From Lachnospiraceae bacterium (GTDB lineage: Bacteria > Bacillota > Clostridia > Lachnospirales > Lachnospiraceae), in NCBI GenBank assembly GCA_024682835.1, contig JAIKYU010000095.1, positions 1 through 33,377 on the forward strand: a stretch of 33,377 bases of DNA, read 5' to 3'. Numbering within the stretch: position 1 is the stretch's first letter; each line of letters opens with the position of its first letter. A model generated the notes under the pieces. The model worked only from the letters and a program-made list of their open reading frames with translations. It was not told where the DNA came from and made no database searches. A program made the position numbers and the translations under genes. Positions 24,840 through 33,074 of this stretch are shown here, in pieces.

Positions 24840-26660
24840 ATGAAGGACAAAAAGCTGTCACTGAAGGATACCCTGGACAACGCTTTCTATGCGCTGAAGC
24901 TCGGGATCTCCTTCTCAGGAAAAATCTTTTTTAATATCATATTTGTCGCGATCCTTGGGTATTTCCAATGGGTCTTCTTTTCGTCGGTGTTTATGAAGCA
25001 CATCGTAGGCAGCCTGGATCGCGGCGATGATCACATGAAGATCCTCACATACATCGGTATCTGCGGGCTTCTGGTCGGGCTGATGAACCTGTATCAGCAT
25101 TACTTTGAAAACGTGACCCTGCCGATCGAGCTGACACGTCTTTACGGAAAGCTTTATCACATGCTCTTCGACAAGGCGAAAAATGTGGAGCTTTCCTGCT
25201 ACGAGAATGCGGATTTTTACAACCGTTACACCATGGCAATGGACGGGGCCGATGAGAAGATCTCGGATATCATGAGGCGATTCTGGGGGATCATCTTCGG
25301 TTCCATCGCTACGGGATTTGTTTTTTATCTGATGTTTTCCATCGACCGGTTTGCCGTGATCTTCATCATCAGCCCTCTGTTGGGCAATTTCCTGTTCGGG
25401 AGCATCAAAAACCGGTTTGAGTATAAAAGATATCAGGAACAGGTGAGCGGTAACAAGATGATGAACTATGTAAGCCGCGTCATGTATCTTCCGGATTATG
25501 CCAAAGAGCTGCGACTCTTCAATGTATATGACCTCCTGAAAAGGCAGTTCTCCGACGCCACGGAAAACAACGTAAAAGCCGCTTCCAAATATGCCTTTTC
25601 GAATGCGTTCGTCAATTTCTGGAAGATTACCTTTACCTTTTCGGTCATCTTTGAAGGCGTCCTGTTTTATGCGATCTACAGAAATCTGGTGACGGGCTCC
25701 ATCTCACTCGCCGATCTGACGATCATGACCAGCATGATGGTGTCGATGACCTGGATCCTGATCGGGCTGTTTGACGATATCGTGAATTTCATGAAGGACG
25801 GTGTCTTCATCAACAATCTGAGGGGATTTTTAGAATACGAGGAAAAGATCCCCGAGGATTCCGACGGTGAGATCCCGGAGACCTTTGAGACCCTTTCGTT
25901 CGAAGATGTCTCCTTCTCCTACACAGACGAAGAGACGATCCGGCATCTCACCTTTTCCATCAATAAAGGCGAGATCGCAGCGCTTGTCGGACACAACGGC
26001 GCCGGCAAGACCACGATCATCAAGCTCCTTTTGCGTCTGTACGATCCGACGGGCGGCGTCATCCGCCTGAACGGCAGGGATATCCGGGAATATAATCTCC
26101 ACGCTTACAGAGAGCTTTTCGCAACCACCTTTCAGGATTTTGCCATCATGGGTATGTCCGTGAGGGACAATGTCCTCATGGGCCGTCACTATGAGGGCGA
26201 AGACGAAATCGTAGAAAGCGCGCTCAGAAAGGCCGGTATTTACGAGCGGATCGCGACACTGGAAAACGGCTTCACTACAGTCATGACAAAGGAATTTGAC
26301 GAAAACGGCGCGGTCTTTTCCGGTGGTGAGAGCCAGAAGCTGGCCGTGTCGAGAACCTTTGCAAGGCCTGCGCCCGTCAAAATCTTTGACGAGCCCTCCA
26401 GTGCTCTGGACCCCATTGCCGAATATGAGCTGTTCAACAACATCGCCAAAGAAGGAAAGGAGCATACGCTCCTCTTTATCTCCCACAGACTCTCCAGCGT
26501 CAAGCACTGTGACAAGGTGTTCATGCTCGAAAAAGGTCAGATCATCGAAGAGGGCTCTCATGATGAACTTATGAAGCAAAACGGAAGCTACGCGAAAATG
26601 TACCGCCGCCAGGCCAACAACTACCTCGCGATCGAGGACGGAGAGGAGGCCGCGGTATGA
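24840..26660 (+). CDS. ABC exporter half-transporter A (permease-ATPase fusion)
   Basis: The 606-residue protein has an N-terminal six-helix type IV exporter membrane domain (about 1-330) and a C-terminal ATPase. The ATPase has Walker A GHNGAGKTT (384-392), Q-loop TFQDF (430-434), signature FSGGESQKLAVSR (493-505), Walker B VKIFDEP (513-519, with catalytic Glu518) and H-loop His549. The ATG at 24840 follows AAAGGAG; the upstream extension has no homology. The stop overlaps the start of the second half-transporter by four bases, so the pair forms a heterodimer. Substrate (drug, lipid or peptide) cannot be told: there is no peptidase domain, and no precursor peptide or regulator is nearby. Confidence 0.92.
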   Translation: MKDKKLSLKDTLDNAFYALKLGISFSGKIFFNIIFVAILGYFQWVFFSSVFMKHIVGSLDRGDDHMKILTYIGICGLLVGLMNLYQHYFENVTLPIELTRLYGKLYHMLFDKAKNVELSCYENADFYNRYTMAMDGADEKISDIMRRFWGIIFGSIATGFVFYLMFSIDRFAVIFIISPLLGNFLFGSIKNRFEYKRYQEQVSGNKMMNYVSRVMYLPDYAKELRLFNVYDLLKRQFSDATENNVKAASKYAFSNAFVNFWKITFTFSVIFEGVLFYAIYRNLVTGSISLADLTIMTSMMVSMTWILIGLFDDIVNFMKDGVFINNLRGFLEYEEKIPEDSDGEIPETFETLSFEDVSFSYTDEETIRHLTFSINKGEIAALVGHNGAGKTTIIKLLLRLYDPTGGVIRLNGRDIREYNLHAYRELFATTFQDFAIMGMSVRDNVLMGRHYEGEDEIVESALRKAGIYERIATLENGFTTVMTKEFDENGAVFSGGESQKLAVSRTFARPAPVKIFDEPSSALDPIAEYELFNNIAKEGKEHTLLFISHRLSSVKHCDKVFMLEKGQIIEEGSHDELMKQNGSYAKMYRRQANNYLAIEDGEEAAV

Positions 26661-28474
26661 GCGATGCAAAGAAAAGCACAAACAGGCAGTCCTTCAGTGA
26701 AGTTCTCTCCAACAACCTGTTCCTGATCAGGCTGTGTCTGTCCGCTTCGCCTGCGTTCGTGATTTTTCCCGTGATGGATGCCGTACGGAACCAGGTCTCC
26801 ATCTTCTTCGAGCACACCGTCGGCATCGGATATGTGCTGGAGGCGGCCGAGTTTCATTACCCGTTCAAAAGGGTCGCGGCAGTGATCATCCTCCTTTTTG
26901 TCTGCATTTCCATCGGCATGATCTTTACGGTGTGGGTCGGAGATTATGTGCGGGAGAAAGAGGGGCCCAAGGTACGGCAAACGATCAAACTCATGCTCTA
27001 TGACAAAGCAAAGGATCTGGACCTGGCGTGCTATGATAATCCGAACTATTACAACGAAATGATCCTTGCTATCGCCGAAGTGGACAAACAGATCGAGCGG
27101 TGCATACAGTTCCTCTCCAATGTATTCGCGGGCCTGGCCACCTTTATCACCACGGGGATCTACTTCCTGAAAAAGGACGGAGTCTCCATCCTGTTTGCTG
27201 TCTGCTCCTTCGTGCTGACCTTTGTTTTTATGCAGGCCTACAACAGGCTCTCCTATCAGATCAGGATATCGAGAAACCCGCACGAAAGAAAGCGCGAGTA
27301 TGTAAAGCGGGTTTTCTACCTCCCGGACTGTGCCAAGGAAATGCGCCTCAACCCGGGCGTGAGCGACAGTCTTTACCGGGAGTTCGATGCGGCAAATGAA
27401 GAGATCATCGCCGTCGAGAAAAAAAATGCGAAGAAGCATTTCCTGTTCAGCTTCATCGCCAATTACATCGGCAACGATTTCTTCTGCGACGTGATCTACA
27501 TCGGCTACCTGGTGCTCAAAGCGACCGTCTGGGGGGCACTTTCCTTTTCAAGCGTCGCGATCCTGTACAACTCCTTCGGACGAATGAAGCGAGGTCTGCG
27601 CGTCTTTACGGACACCTATCCCTTTGCCTGCGAGTCAAGTCTCTACATCCACAAGATCCGGAGCTTCCTTGAATACGAGTCAACGATCGTCTCAAAGGAA
27701 AAACTGATTCCTGACACACGGGCAAAGGATGTGCATATCGAAGATCTTGCCTTTTCCTATCAGAAAACAGGCAATGATCTTCTGAAGAACATCCATATCG
27801 ACATCAAACCCGGAGAAAAAATCGCGCTGGTCGGATACAACGGTGCAGGCAAAACCACACTCGTCAAACTGCTCATGAGGCTGTACGATCCCGACAGCGG
27901 GAGGATCGAGATGTGCGGCAAAGACATCAGGGCTTATGATGTGGAAAAACTCAGGCGTTCCATCGGTGTCGTGTTCCAGGATTTCAGGATCTTCGCCGGA
28001 ACGGTTGCGGAAAATGTGGTCATGGACACCCTGAAGGGAGGCGAGGAGAAAAAGATCCGCGAAGCTCTTTCCGACAGCGGACTTCTGAAGCGCATTGACA
28101 GCATGGAAAACGGTACCGAAAGCTACCTCACGACCGAAACGCGCGATGACGGCATCAATCTGTCCGGAGGAGAATCGCAGAAGCTCGCCATTTCCAGAGT
28201 GTTCTATCAGAATGCAGGGCTCATGATCCTTGACGAACCCTCCAGCGCGCTCGATCCCATTGCCGAGTATCAGCTCAACCACGCAATGCTCACGGCGACC
28301 ATGGACAAGACCGTGATCTTCATCTCGCACCGCCTGTCCACCACCCGGATCGCGGACCGCATCATCATGCTGGAGAACGGGCAGGTGGTCGAAGAAGGCA
28401 CGCACGATGAGCTCCTTGCCCGCGGAGGTAAATACGCCGGCATGTGGCGTGTTCAGGCCGGGGCTTACATGTAA
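26657..28474 (+). CDS. ABC exporter half-transporter B (permease-ATPase fusion)
   Basis: The 605-residue partner of the preceding protein has the same layout: membrane domain to about 340, then an ATPase. The ATPase has GYNGAGKTT, VFQDF, LSGGESQK, LMILDEPSSALD and the ISHR H-loop. All nucleotide-site residues are intact in both halves, so neither site is obviously degenerate, unlike many heterodimeric exporters. Both halves also share the SGGESQK signature and DEPSSALDPIAEY wording, which points to an old tandem duplication. It begins within the last codon and stop of half A (ATGA). It converges on the hydrolase gene with 30 bases between, and no terminator hairpin was found there. Confidence 0.92.
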   Translation: MSDAKKSTNRQSFSEVLSNNLFLIRLCLSASPAFVIFPVMDAVRNQVSIFFEHTVGIGYVLEAAEFHYPFKRVAAVIILLFVCISIGMIFTVWVGDYVREKEGPKVRQTIKLMLYDKAKDLDLACYDNPNYYNEMILAIAEVDKQIERCIQFLSNVFAGLATFITTGIYFLKKDGVSILFAVCSFVLTFVFMQAYNRLSYQIRISRNPHERKREYVKRVFYLPDCAKEMRLNPGVSDSLYREFDAANEEIIAVEKKNAKKHFLFSFIANYIGNDFFCDVIYIGYLVLKATVWGALSFSSVAILYNSFGRMKRGLRVFTDTYPFACESSLYIHKIRSFLEYESTIVSKEKLIPDTRAKDVHIEDLAFSYQKTGNDLLKNIHIDIKPGEKIALVGYNGAGKTTLVKLLMRLYDPDSGRIEMCGKDIRAYDVEKLRRSIGVVFQDFRIFAGTVAENVVMDTLKGGEEKKIREALSDSGLLKRIDSMENGTESYLTTETRDDGINLSGGESQKLAISRVFYQNAGLMILDEPSSALDPIAEYQLNHAMLTATMDKTVIFISHRLSTTRIADRIIMLENGQVVEEGTHDELLARGGKYAGMWRVQAGAYM

Positions 28475-28504
28475 AGCTTCGCTGCTTCGCCTTCAGCCTT
28501 CCGG

Positions 28505-29338
28505 TCATAATTCCTCTATCCATGTAAAGAACTTATCCAGTCCCTTGTTTTCTTCCCGTGTCTCCATAAACATCCCCGCCGTATACCAGGAATGCGTATT
28601 TTTCTTATCCTCTACGCTGTAAAGCTCACACGAATTCCCCAGCTCTTTTGCCTTTTTGGCGAAATCTTCAGCGCAGGAATACTCAATCAGCCCATCATGC
28701 TTACTCTGGATCAGAAGCATCGGAATATTGTTCTTTGCCATCAACGCGACAGGTTCCCCGTTCCTCCTGTTATCCCCCTTTCTGAACAGCTGGTCCAGCA
28801 GCAGCCTGATCGTCAGTCCCTGATCTTCCCTGAAACTGTACGGTCCGCCGGAGCCAATAAATCCAATGATATTCGAAACATCAACCCCATACTCTTTCTG
28901 ATCCTTTTGCGAGTAACACATGATCGATGTCAGATGCGCTCCGGCAGACGGTCCCGCCATGATGACCTTTGACGTATCTACCCCTTTATCTTTCAGGTAG
29001 CTGATCGCAGAACGATATGCCTCACAGACATCCTTGATCTGACATGGATATTTGTATTTTGGAGACAGTCTGTACCCCAAAGAAACAAACCGGTATCCCT
29101 GATCACAGACACATTGTCCTACATAATCAAAAAATCTCGGATTTCCCGCATTCCAGCCTCCGCCATGAACCCAGATAATGATCTTGTCACTGACAACCTT
29201 CCCGGGTTCGTAGTAAAGAAAATACTGCTCCTTATCACGGCCATAGGAAACCTCAGCCGGCTTATATGTTTTCTTTATCCGGGACATCTTTCTGAATATC
29301 CCGAAGTAACTCAGACTTTCACGCAAATAATCATTCAT
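28505..29338 (-). CDS. Alpha/beta-hydrolase fold esterase/lipase
   Basis: This is a serine hydrolase of the esterase/lipase (BD-FAE or hormone-sensitive lipase-like) type, 277 residues. Oxyanion motif HGGGW (58-62), nucleophile elbow GPSAG with Ser131, Asp215 in SKHDGLIE and His249 in KNTHSWY make a full catalytic triad. No signal peptide is present. The start at 29338 is supported by GGAGATGAG. However, a coding-like stretch upstream (to 29436) would join this frame after a single-base shift in an A6 run, so the true N terminus is uncertain. It is the last gene of a leftward run of lower-G+C genes. Substrate unknown. Confidence 0.85.
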   Translation of the reverse strand: MNDYLRESLSYFGIFRKMSRIKKTYKPAEVSYGRDKEQYFLYYEPGKVVSDKIIIWVHGGGWNAGNPRFFDYVGQCVCDQGYRFVSLGYRLSPKYKYPCQIKDVCEAYRSAISYLKDKGVDTSKVIMAGPSAGAHLTSIMCYSQKDQKEYGVDVSNIIGFIGSGGPYSFREDQGLTIRLLLDQLFRKGDNRRNGEPVALMAKNNIPMLLIQSKHDGLIEYSCAEDFAKKAKELGNSCELYSVEDKKNTHSWYTAGMFMETREENKGLDKFFTWIEEL

Positions 29339-29443
29339 CTCATCTCCAATCTCACAGGCAATCACCACGTCCCGCCACAAGGTTTCGTCATCTACTGTTT
29401 TTTAGCCTTACGTAGTGTTTCCATAGTCAATTTCATAATGTGT

Positions 29444-30349
29444 CTACTCTCTTATGCATTGATTCTGCGCTCCCAGATCAAATATCGTCATCTGCGTATA
29501 CCGTTCCGGCAGTTCCTGCATATATCCAAAGCACTCTTCGGGACTCGACAGGATCCCATGATTCTTGCAGACAAGCTTGAATACCCTCATCAATTCTTTT
29601 GCGTTCGGGCTTGGCAGCTCATACGCATTCCCGTATCGTTTGATATACCGCTCTTTCATTCCCGGAAAATGCTTGTCAAGGGCGGTATAATAATACTCTC
29701 TGTCGCCTTCCCGAAGCGTAAGGCCCATACCGAAATCGATCACTCCCTTTACACCCGTACGGGCACATTCCTTCAGGATTGCAGTGATATTTTCTTCCGT
29801 ATCGTTGATGAACGGAAGGATCGGTGTCAGCCATACGATCGTTGGGATCCCTCTTTCCTGCATCTTTTCCAGCACCTCAATGCGGCGCTTTGTATTACAT
29901 ACGTTTGGCTCCAGAATCCCGCAAAGATCATCATCATAAGTTGTGAGCGTCATCTGAACCACGCATTTTGCGGTGCGGTTGATCTCCGAAAGCAGATCGA
30001 TATCCCGGAGAATACGATCTGATTTTGTCTGTATCGCAAGCCCGAAACCATACGCCAATATGATCTCCAGGCATTTCCTTGTAAGCCTTACATCCTCTTC
30101 ACAATGCATATACGGATCCGACATGGCGCCGGTACTGATCATACATTTTTTTCTTTTCGATCTCAACGCCTTTGCAAGCAGTTCCGGCGCATTCCGCTTC
30201 ACCTCTACATCTTCAAAAGGATGTGTAAACTGATAGCATTTGCTCCGGCTGTCACAATATATACAACCGTGGGTACATCCACGATAAATATTCATCCCAT
30301 AATGTCCGCCGCTGCCGGTCAGGATCCCTTTGGCATCTACAAAATGCAT
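29444..30349 (-). CDS. SPL-family radical SAM protein
   Basis: The 301-residue protein has the radical SAM cluster motif CTHGCIYC (Cys25, Cys29, Cys32) shortly after the N terminus. The pattern MNIYRGCTHGCIYCDSR and the later STGAMSDPYMHCEED segment are those of the Rv2578c-like SPL radical SAM family. These proteins are related in sequence to spore photoproduct lyase but have no settled function. The true lyase has further signature residues not recognised here. The ATG at 30349 follows AGAGGGG at 7 bases, while a GTG five codons earlier would overlap that site. It lies 31 bases after the TcdA-like gene on the same strand. Confidence 0.85.
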   Translation of the reverse strand: MHFVDAKGILTGSGGHYGMNIYRGCTHGCIYCDSRSKCYQFTHPFEDVEVKRNAPELLAKALRSKRKKCMISTGAMSDPYMHCEEDVRLTRKCLEIILAYGFGLAIQTKSDRILRDIDLLSEINRTAKCVVQMTLTTYDDDLCGILEPNVCNTKRRIEVLEKMQERGIPTIVWLTPILPFINDTEENITAILKECARTGVKGVIDFGMGLTLREGDREYYYTALDKHFPGMKERYIKRYGNAYELPSPNAKELMRVFKLVCKNHGILSSPEECFGYMQELPERYTQMTIFDLGAQNQCIRE

Positions 30350-30380
30350 GAAATCCCCTCTCACTTCTTTTCCATGATGC

Positions 30381-31142
30381 TTACCGCCGCACGCCTGAGA
30401 GGTCTTTCACAATTTCCCCGGCAAGCAGCAGACCCGCAACCGCAGGCACAAACGCCGTACTTCCCGGAATACTTCTCCGTTCGGTGTGCTCACTCTGTTC
30501 CATGGGAGCATCGATCGTATGTGTGCGGCAGTTTTCAGATATATCCTCCAACGGACGAATCGGCTGTTCATCCGAATAGACCACCTTCAGGCTTTTTACA
30601 TTTCTCTTTTTCAATTCCCGCCGCATGACGCGGGCAAGTGGGCAGACCCGCGTTTCATAGATGTCGGCAATTTTAAGACGGCCCGCATCCAGCTTATTTC
30701 CGGCGCCCATGGCACTGATAACCGGAACCCCCTCCTTCTGTGAACGCAGGATCAGTTCAATTTTGGCAGTAACTGTGTCTACGGCATCAATCACATAATC
30801 ATACTCATGAAACGGAAATTCATCCGCGTTTTCCGGCAGAAAGAAGCACTGATGTATGTCCACCCTCGCGTCCGGATTGATCTCCAGCATACGTTCACGC
30901 ATTACTTCCACTTTGTATTTCCCAATGGTTTTTCTTGTCGCTATGATCTGCCGGTTCAGATTTGTCAGGCACACTTGATCATTATCGATGAGGTCAAATG
31001 CTCCGATTCCGCTCCGTACGAGGGCTTCGCACACATAACCGCCGACGCCTCCGATTCCGAAGATCGCAACCTTTTTACTGTATAAGCGCTCCATTCCTTC
31101 CGGTCCCAAAAGCAGCTGTGTTCTTGAAAACTGATTCCACAT
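30381..31142 (-). CDS. tcdA: tRNA threonylcarbamoyladenosine dehydratase (TcdA), E1-like
   Basis: TcdA uses ATP to cyclise the t6A37 modification of tRNA to ct6A. The 253 residues show the E1/ThiF nucleotide-binding motif GIGGVGGYV (29-37), Asp53-Asn-Asp55, the LTNLNRQ motif (59-65) and the DAVDTVTAK segment. The MWNQFSRTQLLLGPEG N terminus matches TcdA-type members and sets the start at 31142; TTG at 31169 and ATG at 31157 are earlier options. Other E1-like families (MoeB, ThiF, HesA) are the alternative, but no sulfur-carrier gene is nearby. It follows the YczE/YitT-like gene by 23 bases. Confidence 0.88.
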   Translation of the reverse strand: MWNQFSRTQLLLGPEGMERLYSKKVAIFGIGGVGGYVCEALVRSGIGAFDLIDNDQVCLTNLNRQIIATRKTIGKYKVEVMRERMLEINPDARVDIHQCFFLPENADEFPFHEYDYVIDAVDTVTAKIELILRSQKEGVPVISAMGAGNKLDAGRLKIADIYETRVCPLARVMRRELKKRNVKSLKVVYSDEQPIRPLEDISENCRTHTIDAPMEQSEHTERRSIPGSTAFVPAVAGLLLAGEIVKDLSGVRR

Positions 31143-31165
31143 TTTTATACCACCCATCCGGCAAC

Positions 31166-31816
31166 TCAATTTGACATCAACGTTTTTGTTGTTTCGATCA
31201 CATCTTTATGCCTCAGATTGCGGGGCTCGAAGCGGATTATCATATATACAATCTGCATCACGATGCCTGCTCCGAAAGTACTGATGAGTGTTCCGATTCC
31301 GACAGGACCTCCGAGGAGCCACCCGACAAGGAGCACAACCGCCCACAAAATGACCTCAACGATTCCTATCGGGATTCTCTGCATCCTCTTCCCCAGCCCG
31401 ACAAGCAACGCATCCCTTGGGCCGCAGCACTGTTCACTTTTCATATATACAGCCATTCCCAATGCCATAAACACGAATCCGACCAGCATAATTCCTATCC
31501 CCATCCACAGATTGCTGTTTAGAGGCAGCGGATTCATACTGTTAAACAGCTGCACGAAGTTTCCGGTAAGAAGCGCGTCTATAATGGTCCCGTAACCGAT
31601 CTTTTCCTTCAAAAGCAGGTCGATCCCAAGAACCGTTACTGCTATTATGGTCATGGAAAGCCCGTAATTGAGCGGAGTATGATACGACAATCCCATACCC
31701 AGACAATCCCAGGGGGCGAGTCCGATATTTGCAAAAATAGTCAGATGAACACCGAAGGCAAAGATAAAGAGTCCTGCGATAATCCTGATCCATCCGAATA
31801 TGATATCCTTTTTCAT
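31166..31816 (-). CDS. YczE/YyaS/YitT-family integral membrane protein
   Basis: The 216-residue protein has five to six membrane segments. The first ends in FGVHLTIFANIGLAPWD, followed by GLSYHTPLNYG; this pairing is typical of the YczE/YyaS/YitT group. A Cys pair in the EQCCGPRDALLVGLG loop is also a family feature. Function is unknown; some members are linked to lipopeptide production or metal homeostasis, but nothing nearby supports either here. The ATG at 31816 follows AAAGGA; an earlier in-frame ATG (31855) would add a hydrophilic 13-residue leader. A short open frame ends at this start codon with a TGATG overlap. Confidence 0.85.
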   Translation of the reverse strand: MKKDIIFGWIRIIAGLFIFAFGVHLTIFANIGLAPWDCLGMGLSYHTPLNYGLSMTIIAVTVLGIDLLLKEKIGYGTIIDALLTGNFVQLFNSMNPLPLNSNLWMGIGIMLVGFVFMALGMAVYMKSEQCCGPRDALLVGLGKRMQRIPIGIVEVILWAVVLLVGWLLGGPVGIGTLISTFGAGIVMQIVYMIIRFEPRNLRHKDVIETTKTLMSN

Positions 31817-31927
31817 CAAACGTCCTTTTTGGTTCGGCTCATAGTCAATGTGCATGCCTTCAGGCGTCCTGCCTTTCTGCCCTTACAGAACAACCATTCA
31901 GGCGTTGCTTTCCTTTGGCGGCAAAAA

Positions 31928-32026
31928 TCAGTGTTTCCACTGAAACAGATGGAGATCAACCTTTCCTTCAATAACGCTGATTCCTTCGGCGCCCTTTATC
32001 TTTTCCGTCATCATGTCAATTTTCAT
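31928..32026 (-). CDS. Possible 32-residue small protein overlapping the methyltransferase stop
   Basis: A short frame starts with ATG (32024-32026) eleven bases inside the methyltransferase gene end and stops at TGA (31928-31930). Its residues begin MKIDMMTEKIKGAEGISVIEG. The position suggests translational coupling, and the composition is protein-like, but no family is recognised. It may equally be the surviving 5' end of a lost gene. The rest of the 31817-32015 spacer contains a second, start-less open frame ending exactly at the next gene's ATG. Confidence 0.25.
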   Translation of the reverse strand: MKIDMMTEKIKGAEGISVIEGKVDLHLFQWKH

Positions 32027-32960
32027 CTTCTATTTCCCCTTTAGCAAATAGATTGTCTTTACCCATTCCGCAAACATAAGGATTGCTGTCATACATGTGA
32101 CAGAACTCAAGAAATTGCTTTCTTTGTTCAGAGTTATTTACGATTTTAACCAGTATCTCATTGGGAATCGTTCTTGCAAAAGCACCCGGGCCTGCCAGTT
32201 CTACATTCTTCACACCATTCTTTTCAAGAATCGCTTTCAGTTCATCCGGCATAAAGTGATATGAAATACTCCAGGGGGCTTCGCCTCTGTCGTAAGCTTT
32301 CTTACTCTCCTCTAAATCGCCGAACAGACCGGTCTCATAGGTCTTCATGATCGTATCCTTTGAAAAAGAAAATGCCTCGATCATCTGCTCACGACTGCTT
32401 AAGCACCACTGCACCCATCCATCTTTGCTGTCCTTATCGAGAATAAACTGATTCTTCTGAATAGGGTTTGCAAGATACGGAAGCGCCCCCAGTCTGCTTG
32501 AAACACTTATCATAATGCGCTTACGGGCAAGCCTTACCAGTTCGCTGATCGTCTTCTCCTGATGAGGATATGTATAAGAGATCGGTGAATCGAAAGACAT
32601 AACCAGGTCAAAAGATCTGTCTTCATAAGCAGACAAATCTTCCAATACCCCCTGAACAAAAGTGATCCTGTCAAGCACGCCTTCTTTTTCAGCCAGTTCT
32701 CTGGCCTTATCAATCATTGGACGCGAAATATCAAAGTGCGTTACCTTGAGTCCTCGCTTTGCAAGAAGTATTGAGAAGCGCCCGCATCCGGCTCCGCCGT
32801 CAAATACTGTCCCGATACAATCAAGATTTGATAAGAGTTCTTTCTCTATGTGTGCTTTTTGCACGATATCATCTATGAATGTGTTCTCACGCTCCGCTTC
32901 AAGTTCACCCTTGTCCGGCTGATTCCACATCCTTTCGGATATTCTGGTACTGTAATCCAT
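32016..32960 (-). CDS. Class I SAM-dependent methyltransferase
   Basis: The 314-residue protein has a Rossmann-type methyltransferase core. Motif I VFDGGAGCGRFSILLA (about 52-67) binds SAM, the acidic residue at the end of strand 2 is in VTHFDISRPM, and LSAYEDRSFDLVMSFDSPISY covers the motif II/post-II region. The C-terminal part (about 200-314) is unassigned and may bind the substrate. The ATG follows AAGGAAGG. Similar proteins methylate small molecules, but the acceptor is not readable from the sequence. Codon use is A/T-richer than in the left half of the window. Confidence 0.85.
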   Translation of the reverse strand: MDYSTRISERMWNQPDKGELEAERENTFIDDIVQKAHIEKELLSNLDCIGTVFDGGAGCGRFSILLAKRGLKVTHFDISRPMIDKARELAEKEGVLDRITFVQGVLEDLSAYEDRSFDLVMSFDSPISYTYPHQEKTISELVRLARKRIMISVSSRLGALPYLANPIQKNQFILDKDSKDGWVQWCLSSREQMIEAFSFSKDTIMKTYETGLFGDLEESKKAYDRGEAPWSISYHFMPDELKAILEKNGVKNVELAGPGAFARTIPNEILVKIVNNSEQRKQFLEFCHMYDSNPYVCGMGKDNLFAKGEIEDEN

Positions 32961-32963
32961 ATG

Positions 32964-33074
32964 TTACTTACCTTCCTTCGCATCCTTTATTCTATAGTAA
33001 TCTTCTGCATCGACGCCCATCTGATCGTCAAATGGAAAGTGAAACTACCGTCTCGACTGTGTTTTCGGACAGTT
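32964..33074 (-). pseudogene. Coding-like scrap upstream of the methyltransferase
   Basis: One minus-strand frame ends (TAA, 32964-32966) just before the methyltransferase start and reads FDDQMGVDAEDYYRIKDAK near its end. An adjacent frame reads KLSENTVETVVSLS just upstream. A one-base shift between them would give a continuous C-terminal segment of about 36 residues. No family is recognised. It may be a remnant of a deleted gene, or chance. Confidence 0.25.

Noticed and set aside
29444..30349. Spore photoproduct lyase
   Set aside because: The radical SAM motif order fits the SPL-like Rv2578c group, but residues specific for the true lyase are not recognised and no sporulation genes are adjacent.
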